From assembly GCF_044466355.1 (NCBI RefSeq), contig NZ_JBITMQ010000010.1:248001-312000 (forward strand): a stretch of 64,000 nt of DNA, written 5' to 3'. The position numbers and the translations under genes were made by a program. Positions 36,296 through 45,371 of the stretch are shown in pieces. This DNA is from Actinophytocola sp044466355 (lineage in GTDB: Bacteria > Actinomycetota > Actinomycetes > Mycobacteriales > Pseudonocardiaceae). Numbering within the stretch: position 1 is the first letter of the stretch; the number at the start of each line of letters is the position of its first letter. The notes beneath the pieces were generated by a model. It was not told the DNA's origin and ran no database searches. It was given only the letters and a program-made list of their open reading frames with translations.

Positions 36296-36326
36296 TGTCG
36301 TGATTCCTCCGTCGCTTCGCTTGCTG

Positions 36327-37406
36327 TCAGTTCCCGTCCCGGTTCCGCTGTGTCTCGACCGCCTCGTAGAGGGACTTGATGTTCGAACTGCCGAACGTGC
36401 TCGCCCCGGCCCGCTCGATGATCTCCAGGAAGATCGTGTTCCGCGGGTGCACCGACTTGGCGAAGATCTGGTACAGCTGGCCGTCGTGGTCCTCGTCGAG
36501 CAGGATGTCCAGCGCGCGGAGGTCCTCGACGCTGTGCCGGTCCGGCTGGACCCGCTCGGTCAGTGCGGCGTAGTAGGTGTCGGGCGCGGACAGCAAATCG
36601 ACGCCCCGCTCCCCGATCTGCCGCACGGAGGAAAGGATGTCGCCGGTGGACAGTGCCATGTGCTGCACACCCGCGCCGTCGTGGTCCTTCAGGAAGTCGT
36701 CGACGTGGCCCGACTCCATCGAGACGTCGGACTCGATCAGGGTGAACGTGACCCCCCGCGACTTGCTCTGCACCACCTTGATGAACATCGCCTGGTGACC
36801 CGTCTCGATCCGCTCGGTGAGCGTGAGATCGAAGTCCAGCGCCCGCTGGTAGAACTCGACGGTCGCGTCGATCTGTCCCGGCTCTACCGCGACGGCGAAG
36901 TGGTCGACCGCGCGCAACCCGGTGCCGGCTTCCCCGATGCCGGGCACCGCGACGAGCCCGTGCGAGTCGTGCGCCGCGGAGCCCTCCGGCCGCTGCACGA
37001 ACGTGTGCGTGACGTCGCCGAAACCGATGATCGTCGCTGTCACGATGCCGTCCCGCTCGGTGGGTGCCATGACCGCCCGCGCACCACCGTGCACGGCCTC
37101 GGCGAAGGCGGCGGCCGCGTCCCGCACCCGCAGGCCGATGTTCGCCACCCCGTCACCGTGCCGCTCGACGTAGGCGGCCGCCGGGTGGTCGCTCTCGAGC
37201 GGCGTGGTGAGCAGCAGGTCGATGTCGCCCTGGCCGACGCAGAACGTCCGCACCGGGGCGCGTCCGTCGTCCGCACCGCTCGCCGCGCGGACCGTGCACC
37301 CGTAACCATCGACGAGCCAATCGAGGTTGTGGCCGATGTCGTCGACGTAGAACTCGACGTAGTCGATGGCCATGTTCTCGAAAACCTGCGTGCGCGCTGT
37401 GGTCAT
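36327..37406 (-). CDS. hmaS: 4-Hydroxymandelate synthase
   Basis: 359 residues, non-haem iron dioxygenase of the HPPD family. ATG 37406 has AGGAGG 5 bases upstream. The iron ligands are H169 (VDHFAV), H249 (GVQHMAL) and E328 (IFLEII). The ending AGASTFGSSNIKSLYEAVE is very close to glycopeptide HmaS and unlike HPPD (which ends FGKGNF...). It turns 4-hydroxyphenylpyruvate into L-4-hydroxymandelate. In glycopeptide clusters Hmo and HpgT then make hydroxyphenylglycine, but neither is present in this window. HPPD itself is the main alternative. Confidence 0.85.
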   Translation of the reverse strand: MTTARTQVFENMAIDYVEFYVDDIGHNLDWLVDGYGCTVRAASGADDGRAPVRTFCVGQGDIDLLLTTPLESDHPAAAYVERHGDGVANIGLRVRDAAAAFAEAVHGGARAVMAPTERDGIVTATIIGFGDVTHTFVQRPEGSAAHDSHGLVAVPGIGEAGTGLRAVDHFAVAVEPGQIDATVEFYQRALDFDLTLTERIETGHQAMFIKVVQSKSRGVTFTLIESDVSMESGHVDDFLKDHDGAGVQHMALSTGDILSSVRQIGERGVDLLSAPDTYYAALTERVQPDRHSVEDLRALDILLDEDHDGQLYQIFAKSVHPRNTIFLEIIERAGASTFGSSNIKSLYEAVETQRNRDGN

Positions 37407-37587
37407 CGTTCCTCCTGGTCGCTGAGACGACATTGACATCCGCTGGGCGAAACCTGCATCTCCCCTATTGCCGGGCCGGTCGGCACGTTGGGATAACCGG
37501 GGCCCGACAGCCGGTTGCTACCGTCGACCACCAGCGGCAGACACGTCGCCGCGCCCAATTCAGCCGCGACGTCGAGGAGTCCGGGAA
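37407..37587. promoter_or_regulatory. Divergent promoter region, hmaS / condensation protein
   Basis: 181 bases between divergent genes of the same presumed pathway. TTGACA occurs at 37433-37438 on the plus strand, but no -10 box stands at the right distance. A shared regulator is likely; no operator could be identified. Confidence 0.4.
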
Positions 37588-38961
37588 ATGACCATCGCCG
37601 AAACGCCGGAGTCATCGGAAGGTCAGCGGAACCGATTTCCTTTGTCGGCCAATCTCGAACTGTTCTGCATCTTCGACAAGGGTGACGACGAGGGCGCGTT
37701 CGGCCCCCGGCACCTGGTGAACCTCGCGTGGCGGGTGACCGGCGAGATCGACGTAGCCGTGCTCCAGGCCGCGCTCGACGACGTGGTGGTGCGCAACGAG
37801 ATCCTGCGCACCGAGGTCATCCGCGGCGACGGCGACGACTACCAGCGGGTGCTGCCGCCGTCCCGGGTCGACGTCCAGGTGATCGACCTGTCCGGTGACG
37901 ACGACCCCCGGTCGAGGGACGAGCGCGCGGACAGTTTCATCAACAAGGTCGAGTACTTCGAGCTGCGCGCGGCGGACCTGCCGCACATCCGCGCGGTGCT
38001 GGGTCGTTTCGACGAGCGCGACGCGGTGCTCGTGCTCCTCACCCACCACACGGCGAGCGACGGCTACTCGATGTCCGTGCTGATCCGTGAGATCGCCGCG
38101 CTCTACGCTCAGCACAAGGGTTTCGGTCCTGCCGACCTGCCCGAGCCCGTGCAGTACAAGGAGTTCTCTGCCTGGCAGCAGGAGGAGCTGGCCGCCGAGA
38201 ACGCCGAACGCGCGCGGGCGTACTGGCGGCGCAAGCTCGACGGCGCCCAGACGTCCATGGTCGCTACGGACCAGCCCGATGTGCCCTACAGGTACGCGGT
38301 GCACCGGCAGATCTTCCCGCCCGAGCTGGCCACCGCGGCCGGCAACCTCGCCAAGGCGCTCCGCGCGTCGCCGTTCATGGTGCTGCTCGCCGCGTTCAAC
38401 GTCTTGTGGCACAAGAAGACCGGCGACGTCGACGTGGTGACCCCGATCCTGTCGTCCGGCCGTGGGGACCCGCGCTTCGCCGAGGCCGTCGGGCCGTTCT
38501 TCAACCTCGTGCCGCTGCGCACCGACCTGTCCGACAACCCGGCGTTCTCCGAGCTGGTCAACCGGACCAGGACGACCTGCCTGGAGGCCTACGCCCACGA
38601 CCTGCCGTACGCGCACATCGCGGCCGAGGCACCGGACCTCAACAAGCCCTACGAGGCCGGGAACCTCTCGGCCTGCGCGTTCCAGTCGTTCCAGTTCCCG
38701 GACCTCATGGAGGAGACCACCGTCGGCGACCTCACCTACACCGAGGTGCGCAAGCGGGTCGAGTCCAGTTCGGAGACCTCCGAGATCCCGAACGGGATCG
38801 TGTTCACACTGGACCTGCTGCCGACCGGGGAGATCGCCGCGCACGCCAGGTACAGCAAGGCGGACTTCCTCGAACCCACGATCGAGAAGCTGGTCGGCGA
38901 CTACCGGGAGATCCTGGCGCTGGCCACGACCAACCCCACGATCCGGTTGCGGGACCTCTGA
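37588..38961 (+). CDS. Stand-alone condensation-domain protein
   Basis: 457 residues, one complete condensation domain. ATG 37588 has GAGGAG upstream; the longer frame lies in the divergent promoter. The catalytic motif LTHHTASDGYSMS (HHxxxDG) is intact, and GPFFNLVPLRTDLSDN and DLPYAHIA fit the late motifs. Free condensation enzymes such as SgcC5 transfer a carrier-bound aromatic acid onto an alcohol or amine of a core. That role fits here, with the adenylation-carrier didomain on the other strand as donor. Confidence 0.9.
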   Translation: MTIAETPESSEGQRNRFPLSANLELFCIFDKGDDEGAFGPRHLVNLAWRVTGEIDVAVLQAALDDVVVRNEILRTEVIRGDGDDYQRVLPPSRVDVQVIDLSGDDDPRSRDERADSFINKVEYFELRAADLPHIRAVLGRFDERDAVLVLLTHHTASDGYSMSVLIREIAALYAQHKGFGPADLPEPVQYKEFSAWQQEELAAENAERARAYWRRKLDGAQTSMVATDQPDVPYRYAVHRQIFPPELATAAGNLAKALRASPFMVLLAAFNVLWHKKTGDVDVVTPILSSGRGDPRFAEAVGPFFNLVPLRTDLSDNPAFSELVNRTRTTCLEAYAHDLPYAHIAAEAPDLNKPYEAGNLSACAFQSFQFPDLMEETTVGDLTYTEVRKRVESSSETSEIPNGIVFTLDLLPTGEIAAHARYSKADFLEPTIEKLVGDYREILALATTNPTIRLRDL

Positions 38962-39186
38962 GCCTTGCCACAGCCACGATGTCGAGCGCCTCACAGAGGA
39001 GCTCGACGTCGTCGTGCGTCGCGCCGAGGAATCCCCGTGCGGCGCGAAGAACGGGAACGGAAGCCTGCCCGGCGCCGGGGCGTCGGCACGTCCTGGAGGA
39101 CCCACGTGGCATCGACGACCCGGCCGCCTCTCCCATGCCGCAACACTGGAGATGCCTCGTCACCTGGCGGGTGTGACGCTTTTCGC

Positions 39187-39981
39187 ATGGCTGCTTTCGA
39201 CGGCAAGACAGTTCTCATCACAGGTGGTGGCAGCGGCATCGGTCTTGCCACCGCGCGGCAGCTCGTCGACGCGGGCGCGAACGTGGTACTGGCCGGGCGT
39301 CGCGTCGAGACGATCGACCTGGCGGCGAAGGAACTCGACCCCAGCGGCGACCGGGTACTCGCGGTGAGCACCGACGTGTCCCGTGAGGACGAGCTCGACG
39401 AGCTCGCCACCCGGGTCCGCGACCGCTTCGGCAGGCTGGACGGCGTCTTCGCCAACGCCGGAATGGCCTCCTACAATCCCATCGCCCCGCGCGCGGACGT
39501 CAGCGAAGCCGACTTCGACCGGTATGTCGGCGTCAATTTCAGGGGCGCGTTCTTCACCGTCCAGAAGACGCTGCCGCTGTTCGACAACGGCGGTTCCGTC
39601 GTGCTGAACAGCACCTGTCTCGTGCACCGCGGCATGGGCCTCGCGATGGGCCTCGCGACGATGTACGCCTCGACGAAGGCAGCCGTCGCCAGTCTGGCCC
39701 GCCTGCTGGCCGCGGACCTGGCGAGCCAGGGCATCCGGGTCAACTCCGTGAGCCCCGGCTTCGTCCGCACGGACATGCTCGACGAACTCGCTCCCACCGA
39801 CGAGGCCCGCGACGTGTGCGGACGGCTGGTGCCCGCGGGCCGGATCGGTACGCCGGAGGAAGTCGCCGACGCGGTGACCTTCCTGCTGTCCGACCGAGCG
39901 ACCTACATCACCGGCCAGGACCTCGGTGTGGACGGTGGCCTCGTCGGCTCACTGCCGATGAACACGACTGTTCAGCTGTGA
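39187..39981 (+). CDS. Short-chain dehydrogenase/reductase
   Basis: 264 residues, classical SDR. TGGGSGIGLATA is the cofactor loop, GVFANAGMASYN the NAG motif, NSTCLVHRG holds the catalytic Ser, and MYASTKAAV the Tyr-x3-Lys pair. AGRRVE after the second strand suggests NADPH. The ribosome site of ATG 39187 is weak (GGCGGGTG). It could oxidise or reduce the side-chain hydroxyl or a sugar. Confidence 0.9.
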   Translation: MAAFDGKTVLITGGGSGIGLATARQLVDAGANVVLAGRRVETIDLAAKELDPSGDRVLAVSTDVSREDELDELATRVRDRFGRLDGVFANAGMASYNPIAPRADVSEADFDRYVGVNFRGAFFTVQKTLPLFDNGGSVVLNSTCLVHRGMGLAMGLATMYASTKAAVASLARLLAADLASQGIRVNSVSPGFVRTDMLDELAPTDEARDVCGRLVPAGRIGTPEEVADAVTFLLSDRATYITGQDLGVDGGLVGSLPMNTTVQL

Positions 39982-40013
39982 CACGACCCCACGGAATCAA
40001 GGAGGTGACCGCG

Positions 40014-41453
40014 ATGGGCCAGGACGCCGGAACCCGCGCGGTGGTGCTGGGCGGCAGCATTGCCGGCCTGTTTGCGGCCAGGGTGCTCGCGGACGCCTAC
40101 GACGAGGTGCTGATCGTGGACCGCGACAAGCTCGTCGGCGTCAAGGGCGTGCGGCGGTTCTGCCCGCAGAGCCACCAGGCCAACGGGCTGCTCGCACGCG
40201 GCGTGCAGGTGATGGAGGAGCTCTTCCCCGGGCTCACCAAGGAGATGGTCGACTACGGCGTGCCGACGGGTGACCTGTCCGGCAGCTGCCGCTGGTACGC
40301 GCGGGGCAACCGACTCAAGCAGCAGACCGCGGGCCTGACCACCCTCGGCGTGGTCCGCCCGATGTTCGAGTGGTTCATCCGCGAGCGGGTGCAGAAGATC
40401 GAGAACGTGAGCTTCATCGAGGAGCACGACATCCTCGGTCTCACCACGACGGCCGACAAGAGCACGGTCACCGGTGCACGGGTGCAGAAGCGCGGCACGG
40501 ACACCGACGAGGTCATCGAGGCCGACCTGGTGGTCGACGCCACCGGCCGCGGCTCGCGGACCCCGGTCTGGCTGGAACAGCTCGGCTACGAGAAGCCGTT
40601 CGAGGAGCGCAAGAAGATCGACCTCGGCTACGTGACGCAGCACTTCCGGCTGCGCCCCGGCGCGAACGGGTTCGTCAACGACGTGGCGATCAACCAGATC
40701 GCGAACGCCGTCGTGCCGAGGGGCAACGTGTTCTTCCTGGTGGAGGACGGCAAGGTGGAGCTGACCACGTACGGCATCCTCGGCGACCACCCGCCCACCG
40801 ACTACGAGGGCCTCATGGCGTGGCTGAAGTCGTTGCCCGCCAAGGACGTCTACAACACGCTGCGGTACGCGGACCCGGTCGACAAGGCGATGCCGTTCAA
40901 GTTCCCGACGACGCTGCGCCGCCACTACCACAAGCTGCGCCGGTTCCCCGAGGGCCTGCTGGTCACCGGTGACGCCGTCACCACGTTCAACCCCGTGTAC
41001 GCACAGGGTATGAGCGTCGCCGCGCTGTGCGCGCTGGTCATCCGCCGGCACCTGCACAGCGGTGCCGCGCCGGTGCCGCAGGACTTCTTCCGGGATCTGG
41101 CCAAGGACGCCATCGACCAGGCGTGGGAGATGACCAACCAGATCGACCTGAGCCTGCCGGGCGTCGAGGGCGAGCGCACGTTCAAGGTGAAGATGGGCAA
41201 CTGGTTCCTGAAGCGGGTGCAGATCGCCGCCACCCACGACGGCAGCATCACGGCCGAGTACTTCAAGACCGCGGGTCTCGTCCAGAAGCCGGAGGCGATG
41301 ATGCGGCCCGGCTTCGCGCTGAAGGTGCTGTGGAAGTCGCTGTTCGGCCCGGCGAAGGAAAGCAGGGAACCGTTCACGTTCGAGGTGGCCCCGGGCGTCG
41401 AGCCCGCGTTCGGCGGGCCCGAGGGGCCCGCGGAGCTGCCGAAGGCCGCGTGA
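40014..41453 (+). CDS. FAD-dependent monooxygenase (PHBH-like), copy 2
   Basis: 479 residues. AAGGAGGTGA lies 8 bases before ATG 40014. RAVVLGGSIAGLFAARVLAD, LVVDATGRGSRTPVWLEQLG and LLVTGDAVTTFNPVYAQGM are the three flavin motifs. It is clearly a paralogue of 22044-23447, sharing the phrases GRGSRTP and GILGDHPPTD. It starts 32 bases after the SDR and the molybdopterin enzyme follows, so these form an oxidative operon. Confidence 0.88.
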   Translation: MGQDAGTRAVVLGGSIAGLFAARVLADAYDEVLIVDRDKLVGVKGVRRFCPQSHQANGLLARGVQVMEELFPGLTKEMVDYGVPTGDLSGSCRWYARGNRLKQQTAGLTTLGVVRPMFEWFIRERVQKIENVSFIEEHDILGLTTTADKSTVTGARVQKRGTDTDEVIEADLVVDATGRGSRTPVWLEQLGYEKPFEERKKIDLGYVTQHFRLRPGANGFVNDVAINQIANAVVPRGNVFFLVEDGKVELTTYGILGDHPPTDYEGLMAWLKSLPAKDVYNTLRYADPVDKAMPFKFPTTLRRHYHKLRRFPEGLLVTGDAVTTFNPVYAQGMSVAALCALVIRRHLHSGAAPVPQDFFRDLAKDAIDQAWEMTNQIDLSLPGVEGERTFKVKMGNWFLKRVQIAATHDGSITAEYFKTAGLVQKPEAMMRPGFALKVLWKSLFGPAKESREPFTFEVAPGVEPAFGGPEGPAELPKAA

Positions 41454-41548
41454 GCGGAACGCACCAACTGTCCACATCGGCCACGGGCGTCCCGCCGGGG
41501 ACTCCCGTGGCCATCGCCCGTACGGGCGATCCCACCACAGGAGTGCCG

Positions 41549-43735
41549 ATGACCACCGCGCACCGGACATGTCCCATCTGCGACGCGGTCTGCGGCCTGC
41601 AGATCGACCTCGATCCCACCGGCCGCGTCACGAAGGTGCGCGGTGACGCCGAGGACCCGTTCACCAAGGGCTACATCTGCCCCAAGGGCGCGAGCCTCGG
41701 GCGCCTCGACGAAGACCCCGACCGCCTGCGCCACCCGATGGTCCGGGACGGCGACGAGTGGCGGGAGGTCTCCTGGGACGAGGCGTTCGCCGCGGTCGAA
41801 CGCGGGATCACCGGGGTCATCGAGGAGCACGGCCGCGACGCGGTCGCCGTCTACTTCGGTAACCCGACTTACCACACGATGGCCGGGTTCCTCTACCGCG
41901 TGCCGCTGATCCAGTCGCTGGCCTCGAAGAACGTCTACTCCTCCGGCACCATCGACCACATGCCCAAGCACGTCGCGTGCGGGCACCTCTACGGCGACCC
42001 GTTCGCCATCGCCGTGCCGGACGTAGACCGGACCGACTACCTGCTGGTCGTCGGCGCCAACCCGATGGAGTCCCACGGTTCGCTGTTCTGCGCGCCCAAC
42101 ATGCCTGCCCGGCTGCGGGCACTGCGTGAGCGCGGCGGCAAGCTGGTCGTGGTGGACCCGCGCCGCACCCGCACCGCGGAGACCGCAGACGAGCACTTGT
42201 TCGTCCGTCCGGGCACGGACCCGTTCCTGCTGCTCGGGATCGTCCACACGCTCCTCGCCGACGACCTGGCCGCGGTCACACTCGACGTCGACGGGCTCGA
42301 CGAGCTCCGCGCGCTGACGGCGGAGTTCTCTCCCGAGGTGGCCGAGCGGATGTGCGGCGTGCCCGCCGCCGACGTCGCGCGGCTCGCCCGCGAGCTGGCC
42401 GAGGCGCCGACGGCGGCCGTGTACTCGCGCATGGGCGGGTCCGTGGTGGAGTTCGGAACGATCACCCAGTGGCTCGTCGACGTGATCAACATCCTGACCG
42501 GCAACCTCGACCGGCCGGGCGGGACCATGTTCACGCGGACCGCAGCGCTGGAGGTGTTCCGCACCGGGCAGCCGTTCGAGTGGGACCGCTGGCGCAGCCG
42601 TGTCAAGGGGTTCCCCGAGGTGCTCGGCGAACTGCCGACGGCGACGCTGCCGGACGAGATCGAGACCCCCGGCGACGGCCAGGTCCGCGCGCTGATCAAC
42701 GTCGCGGCCAACCAGGTGGTCGCGGCACCCAACGGGCCGCGGTTCGGACGGGCGTTCCAGTCACTGGACTTCATGGTCTGCGTCGACCCGTACCTCAACG
42801 AGACCACCCGGCACGCCGACGTGATCCTCCCGCCACCCCGCATCCTGCAGATGTCGCACTACGACTTCCTGATGCAGATCGTCATGGTGCGCAACTACAC
42901 CCGCTACTCGCCCGCGGCCCTGCCGCTCGAACCGGACCAGCGGTCGGAGGCGGAGATCCTGGCGCGGCTGACGTTGATCGCGGCCGGCGCCGGTGCCGCC
43001 GCCGACCCGTCCGGCGTCGACGAGATGTTCATCGGCCAGTTGCTGACCGGCGCGACGCAGATGCCGGGCTCGCCGGTGGAGGGCATGGACGTCGCGGCAC
43101 TGCGTGCCACGATCGAGGGCGACGACGGCACGGAGCAGATCCTCGACACGTTGCTGAAGTTCGGTCCCTACGGCCTTTCCCTCGCGAAGCTGAAGGAGAA
43201 GCCGAACGGCATCGACCTCGGCCCACTCGAACCGCGCCTGAAGGAACTGCTGTGCACACCGTCCGGCAAGGTCGAGCTCACCCCGGAGCCGATCGTCGCC
43301 GACTTCGACCGGCTGCGTGCCCGGCTGGCCGCACCGACCCCGGACGTGCTGCTGATCGGGCGGCGCCAGCTGCGGTCCAACAACAGCTGGCTGCACAACG
43401 TCCCGTCGCTCGTCGGCGGCAGCAACCGGTGCACGCTGCACGTCAACCCGGCGGACGTCGCCAGGTTCGGGCTCGGTGAGCAGGCGGTCGTGCGCTCGGC
43501 GGCGGGCGAGGTGGTCGTCGACGTCGAACCGACCGACGTGATCATGCCGGGCGTGGTGAGCCTCCCGCACGGCTGGGGTCATGAGGGCGGCAGGCAACGC
43601 GTCGCCGCCCAGCACGCCGGTGTCAACGCGAACGCGCTCACCGACGAACTCGTGGTGGACGTTCCGTCCGGGAACGCGGTGTTCAACGGCGTTCCCGTCA
43701 CGATCCACCCGCACGACCGCAATCTGTCCGGATAA
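41549..43735 (+). CDS. Molybdopterin oxidoreductase with N-terminal 4Fe-4S site
   Basis: 728 residues, DMSO reductase/formate dehydrogenase superfamily. ATG 41549 has CAGGAG upstream. The cluster ligands are C8, C11, C15 and C44 (CPICDAVC and ICPKG). VVGANPMESHGS and VVVDPRRTRTAETAD are cofactor-binding segments, and RSNNSWLHNVP plus the PHGWGHEGG ending form the C-terminal molydopterin-binding domain. The usual Cys/Sec position falls near DHMPKHVACG and is not certain. Such enzymes are rare in natural product clusters. It may reduce or hydroxylate an intermediate. Confidence 0.88.
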   Translation: MTTAHRTCPICDAVCGLQIDLDPTGRVTKVRGDAEDPFTKGYICPKGASLGRLDEDPDRLRHPMVRDGDEWREVSWDEAFAAVERGITGVIEEHGRDAVAVYFGNPTYHTMAGFLYRVPLIQSLASKNVYSSGTIDHMPKHVACGHLYGDPFAIAVPDVDRTDYLLVVGANPMESHGSLFCAPNMPARLRALRERGGKLVVVDPRRTRTAETADEHLFVRPGTDPFLLLGIVHTLLADDLAAVTLDVDGLDELRALTAEFSPEVAERMCGVPAADVARLARELAEAPTAAVYSRMGGSVVEFGTITQWLVDVINILTGNLDRPGGTMFTRTAALEVFRTGQPFEWDRWRSRVKGFPEVLGELPTATLPDEIETPGDGQVRALINVAANQVVAAPNGPRFGRAFQSLDFMVCVDPYLNETTRHADVILPPPRILQMSHYDFLMQIVMVRNYTRYSPAALPLEPDQRSEAEILARLTLIAAGAGAAADPSGVDEMFIGQLLTGATQMPGSPVEGMDVAALRATIEGDDGTEQILDTLLKFGPYGLSLAKLKEKPNGIDLGPLEPRLKELLCTPSGKVELTPEPIVADFDRLRARLAAPTPDVLLIGRRQLRSNNSWLHNVPSLVGGSNRCTLHVNPADVARFGLGEQAVVRSAAGEVVVDVEPTDVIMPGVVSLPHGWGHEGGRQRVAAQHAGVNANALTDELVVDVPSGNAVFNGVPVTIHPHDRNLSG

Positions 43736-43766
43736 TCGCACCGACAACAGGATGGGAGAGACCGCT

Positions 43767-43964
43767 GTGTCTCCGTTCGACCGAACCCAGCAGCGTGACG
43801 AGCAGCTTTCGACGGGCCGCCTCCTCGACGAGGCCGTGGTACAGCCGATTCCCCACGGAAACCTCGCGCGGGGCATCGTCTGGGCCGACATCCTGGCCGA
43901 CATCGCGGCCGACGATGAAGCCCGCCGTCGCAGGCACGACGACGAACTGCCGGAAGCGGCCTAG
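43767..43964 (+). CDS. Small hypothetical protein, 65 residues
   Basis: GTG 43767 is chosen for GGGAGAG 6 bases upstream; ATG 43752 in the same frame is an alternative. The protein is hydrophilic, with a central GNLARGIVWADILADIAAD helix and a charged tail (DEARRRRHDDELPEAA). It has no Cys and no signal peptide. It follows the molybdopterin enzyme by 31 bases and is closed by a terminator, so it belongs to that operon. It may be a small partner or assembly factor. Family not recognised. Confidence 0.6.
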   Translation: MSPFDRTQQRDEQLSTGRLLDEAVVQPIPHGNLARGIVWADILADIAADDEARRRRHDDELPEAA

Positions 43965-43984
43965 ATTCCGCGTCAGAACACGGA

Positions 43985-44021
43985 GAAGGGTCGAGGGACG
44001 GAACCCGTCCCTCGACCCTTC
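43985..44021. terminator. Bidirectional hairpin terminator
   Basis: A perfect 17-bp stem (GAAGGGTCGAGGGACGG) with a 3-base loop and a short T-run lies between convergent genes. Confidence 0.82.
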
Positions 44022-44043
44022 TTTCGCGTGCCGACCGGCAGTC

Positions 44044-44691
44044 TCAGGCGCCGGTCGAAGCCTGTGCGGGCTCGGCGGGCCGCAGGACCGTGGCCTGGCC
44101 CGCACCGGCGATGAGCGCCGCGGCCAGCAGCGCGGCGCCGAGGCGTACGCCCAGTGTGCTCGCGGCGCGCCGAGGGGCGGCCACGGCGAACCAGGCCAGC
44201 GCGACGAGCGCGAGCACCACACCCGTGTGCAGCGCGGTCGCGGTGTCGTCCGCGCCCGCGAGCCAGGCCAGTACGAACTGCTCACCCGCGAACGCGGCCG
44301 CGGGCCAGAAGACCCACGGCGCGAACCGCCGCGCCCGGCCGACCGCCCGCGCGAACCTCGGGTCGCGGGAGAGCACCAGGTAGAGGGGGACGGCAAGCAG
44401 CCCGAGCAGCACCGGCACCAGCCGCTGCGACAGGTTCAGACCACCGGAGAGCAGCAGTTCCAGCACGGCGGCGCCACCGGCGAACCCGATCACCGCGGCC
44501 AGCGCGCGGCGGTCGGGTTCCGCGAGGAAACCACGCAGCAGGGCGAAGCCCGCGACGACCGGGACCGCGGCGAGCAGGGCGATCCGCAGCACCAGCGGGC
44601 CGATGCTGACCCCCACGGTCAGGACGTGGTCGTGCCCGCCACCCTGGGCCATCAGGGTGGCGGGCACGAACAGTCCTGCCGTGTCAGGCAC
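44044..44691 (-). CDS. Small polytopic membrane protein
   Basis: 215 residues with six or seven hydrophobic segments. GTG 44691 overlaps the end of the upstream gene by 8 bases. The N-terminus, likely outside, carries GGGHDH, a possible metal-binding patch. Segments continue as LLAAVPVVAGFALLRGFL and so on, to an Ala-rich tail. I do not recognise the family with certainty. Tight coupling to the next membrane protein suggests the two act as a complex. Confidence 0.75.
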   Translation of the reverse strand: MPDTAGLFVPATLMAQGGGHDHVLTVGVSIGPLVLRIALLAAVPVVAGFALLRGFLAEPDRRALAAVIGFAGGAAVLELLLSGGLNLSQRLVPVLLGLLAVPLYLVLSRDPRFARAVGRARRFAPWVFWPAAAFAGEQFVLAWLAGADDTATALHTGVVLALVALAWFAVAAPRRAASTLGVRLGAALLAAALIAGAGQATVLRPAEPAQASTGA

Positions 44692-45247
44692 CGGCTCCCA
44701 CCGCGCAGGTGCACCGCATCAGCGCACGCTCCGCCGGACGTGGTCGCATGTGGAGGACCATCGCCACGACCATGGGCACGAACACGATCGCGTTGTAGAA
44801 CAGGTGCAGCTCGACCCTCGGGAACACCAGCTGCGCGACGCTCGTCGGCACCTCGGTCCCCATGAGATACGCGCCGGTCATCGCCTGCAGCAGGAGCAGC
44901 AGGTGCTCGAAGTGGTGCCACACCTGGATCCACATGGCGGCGTTCCACCACGTCCTCGACCTGCCGACGAACCCGTGCCGCAGGGTCACGAACCCCACCA
45001 GCATCACGATGGCGTAGCCGTAGTGCAGCCACTCGGAGGAGACCAGCACAGGAAAGGCCAACCCCAGCACGCCACCGGCCTGCGGGCGGGGCCAGTCCAG
45101 CACGTAGATCTGGTAGGCCTGTACGAGGTGTTCCCCCCAGTGGCCGAGCACGACGACGAGGAAGACCGTCATCGCAACCTTGTGGTACCGGGTGTTGAGC
45201 AGCCCACCCGGTCCCAGTAGGCGATCCGTGCCGACAGAAGCCGTCAT
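44684..45247 (-). CDS. Small His-rich polytopic membrane protein
   Basis: 187 residues, five or six hydrophobic segments. ATG 45247 is chosen; the longer frame to 45448 runs into the neighbouring gene. Charged and His residues lie inside the membrane segments: VVVLGHWGEHLVQAY, QVWHHFEHLLLLLQ and VELHLFYNAIVFV. Such His/Glu placement resembles di-metal or haem sites in membrane desaturases or cytochromes, but no known motif is complete. Function unknown. Confidence 0.75.
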   Translation of the reverse strand: MTASVGTDRLLGPGGLLNTRYHKVAMTVFLVVVLGHWGEHLVQAYQIYVLDWPRPQAGGVLGLAFPVLVSSEWLHYGYAIVMLVGFVTLRHGFVGRSRTWWNAAMWIQVWHHFEHLLLLLQAMTGAYLMGTEVPTSVAQLVFPRVELHLFYNAIVFVPMVVAMVLHMRPRPAERALMRCTCAVGAGA

Positions 45248-45371
45248 GCGCTCAAATCCTTGTCGCAGAAGGTGGTCTGTCCAGACTGCCAGCAACGGGA
45301 GTACGAGCCATCGGCCCGACGGTCCAATTCCGCCTCGGCGTCCAGACGACGAGGAACCTCCGGTTGCCCGA

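Noticed and set aside
36327..37406. Calling this gene 4-hydroxyphenylpyruvate dioxygenase (tyrosine catabolism)
   Set aside because: The C-terminal AGASTFGSSNIK pattern and the neighbours fit hydroxymandelate synthase; HPPD is kept only as an alternative.
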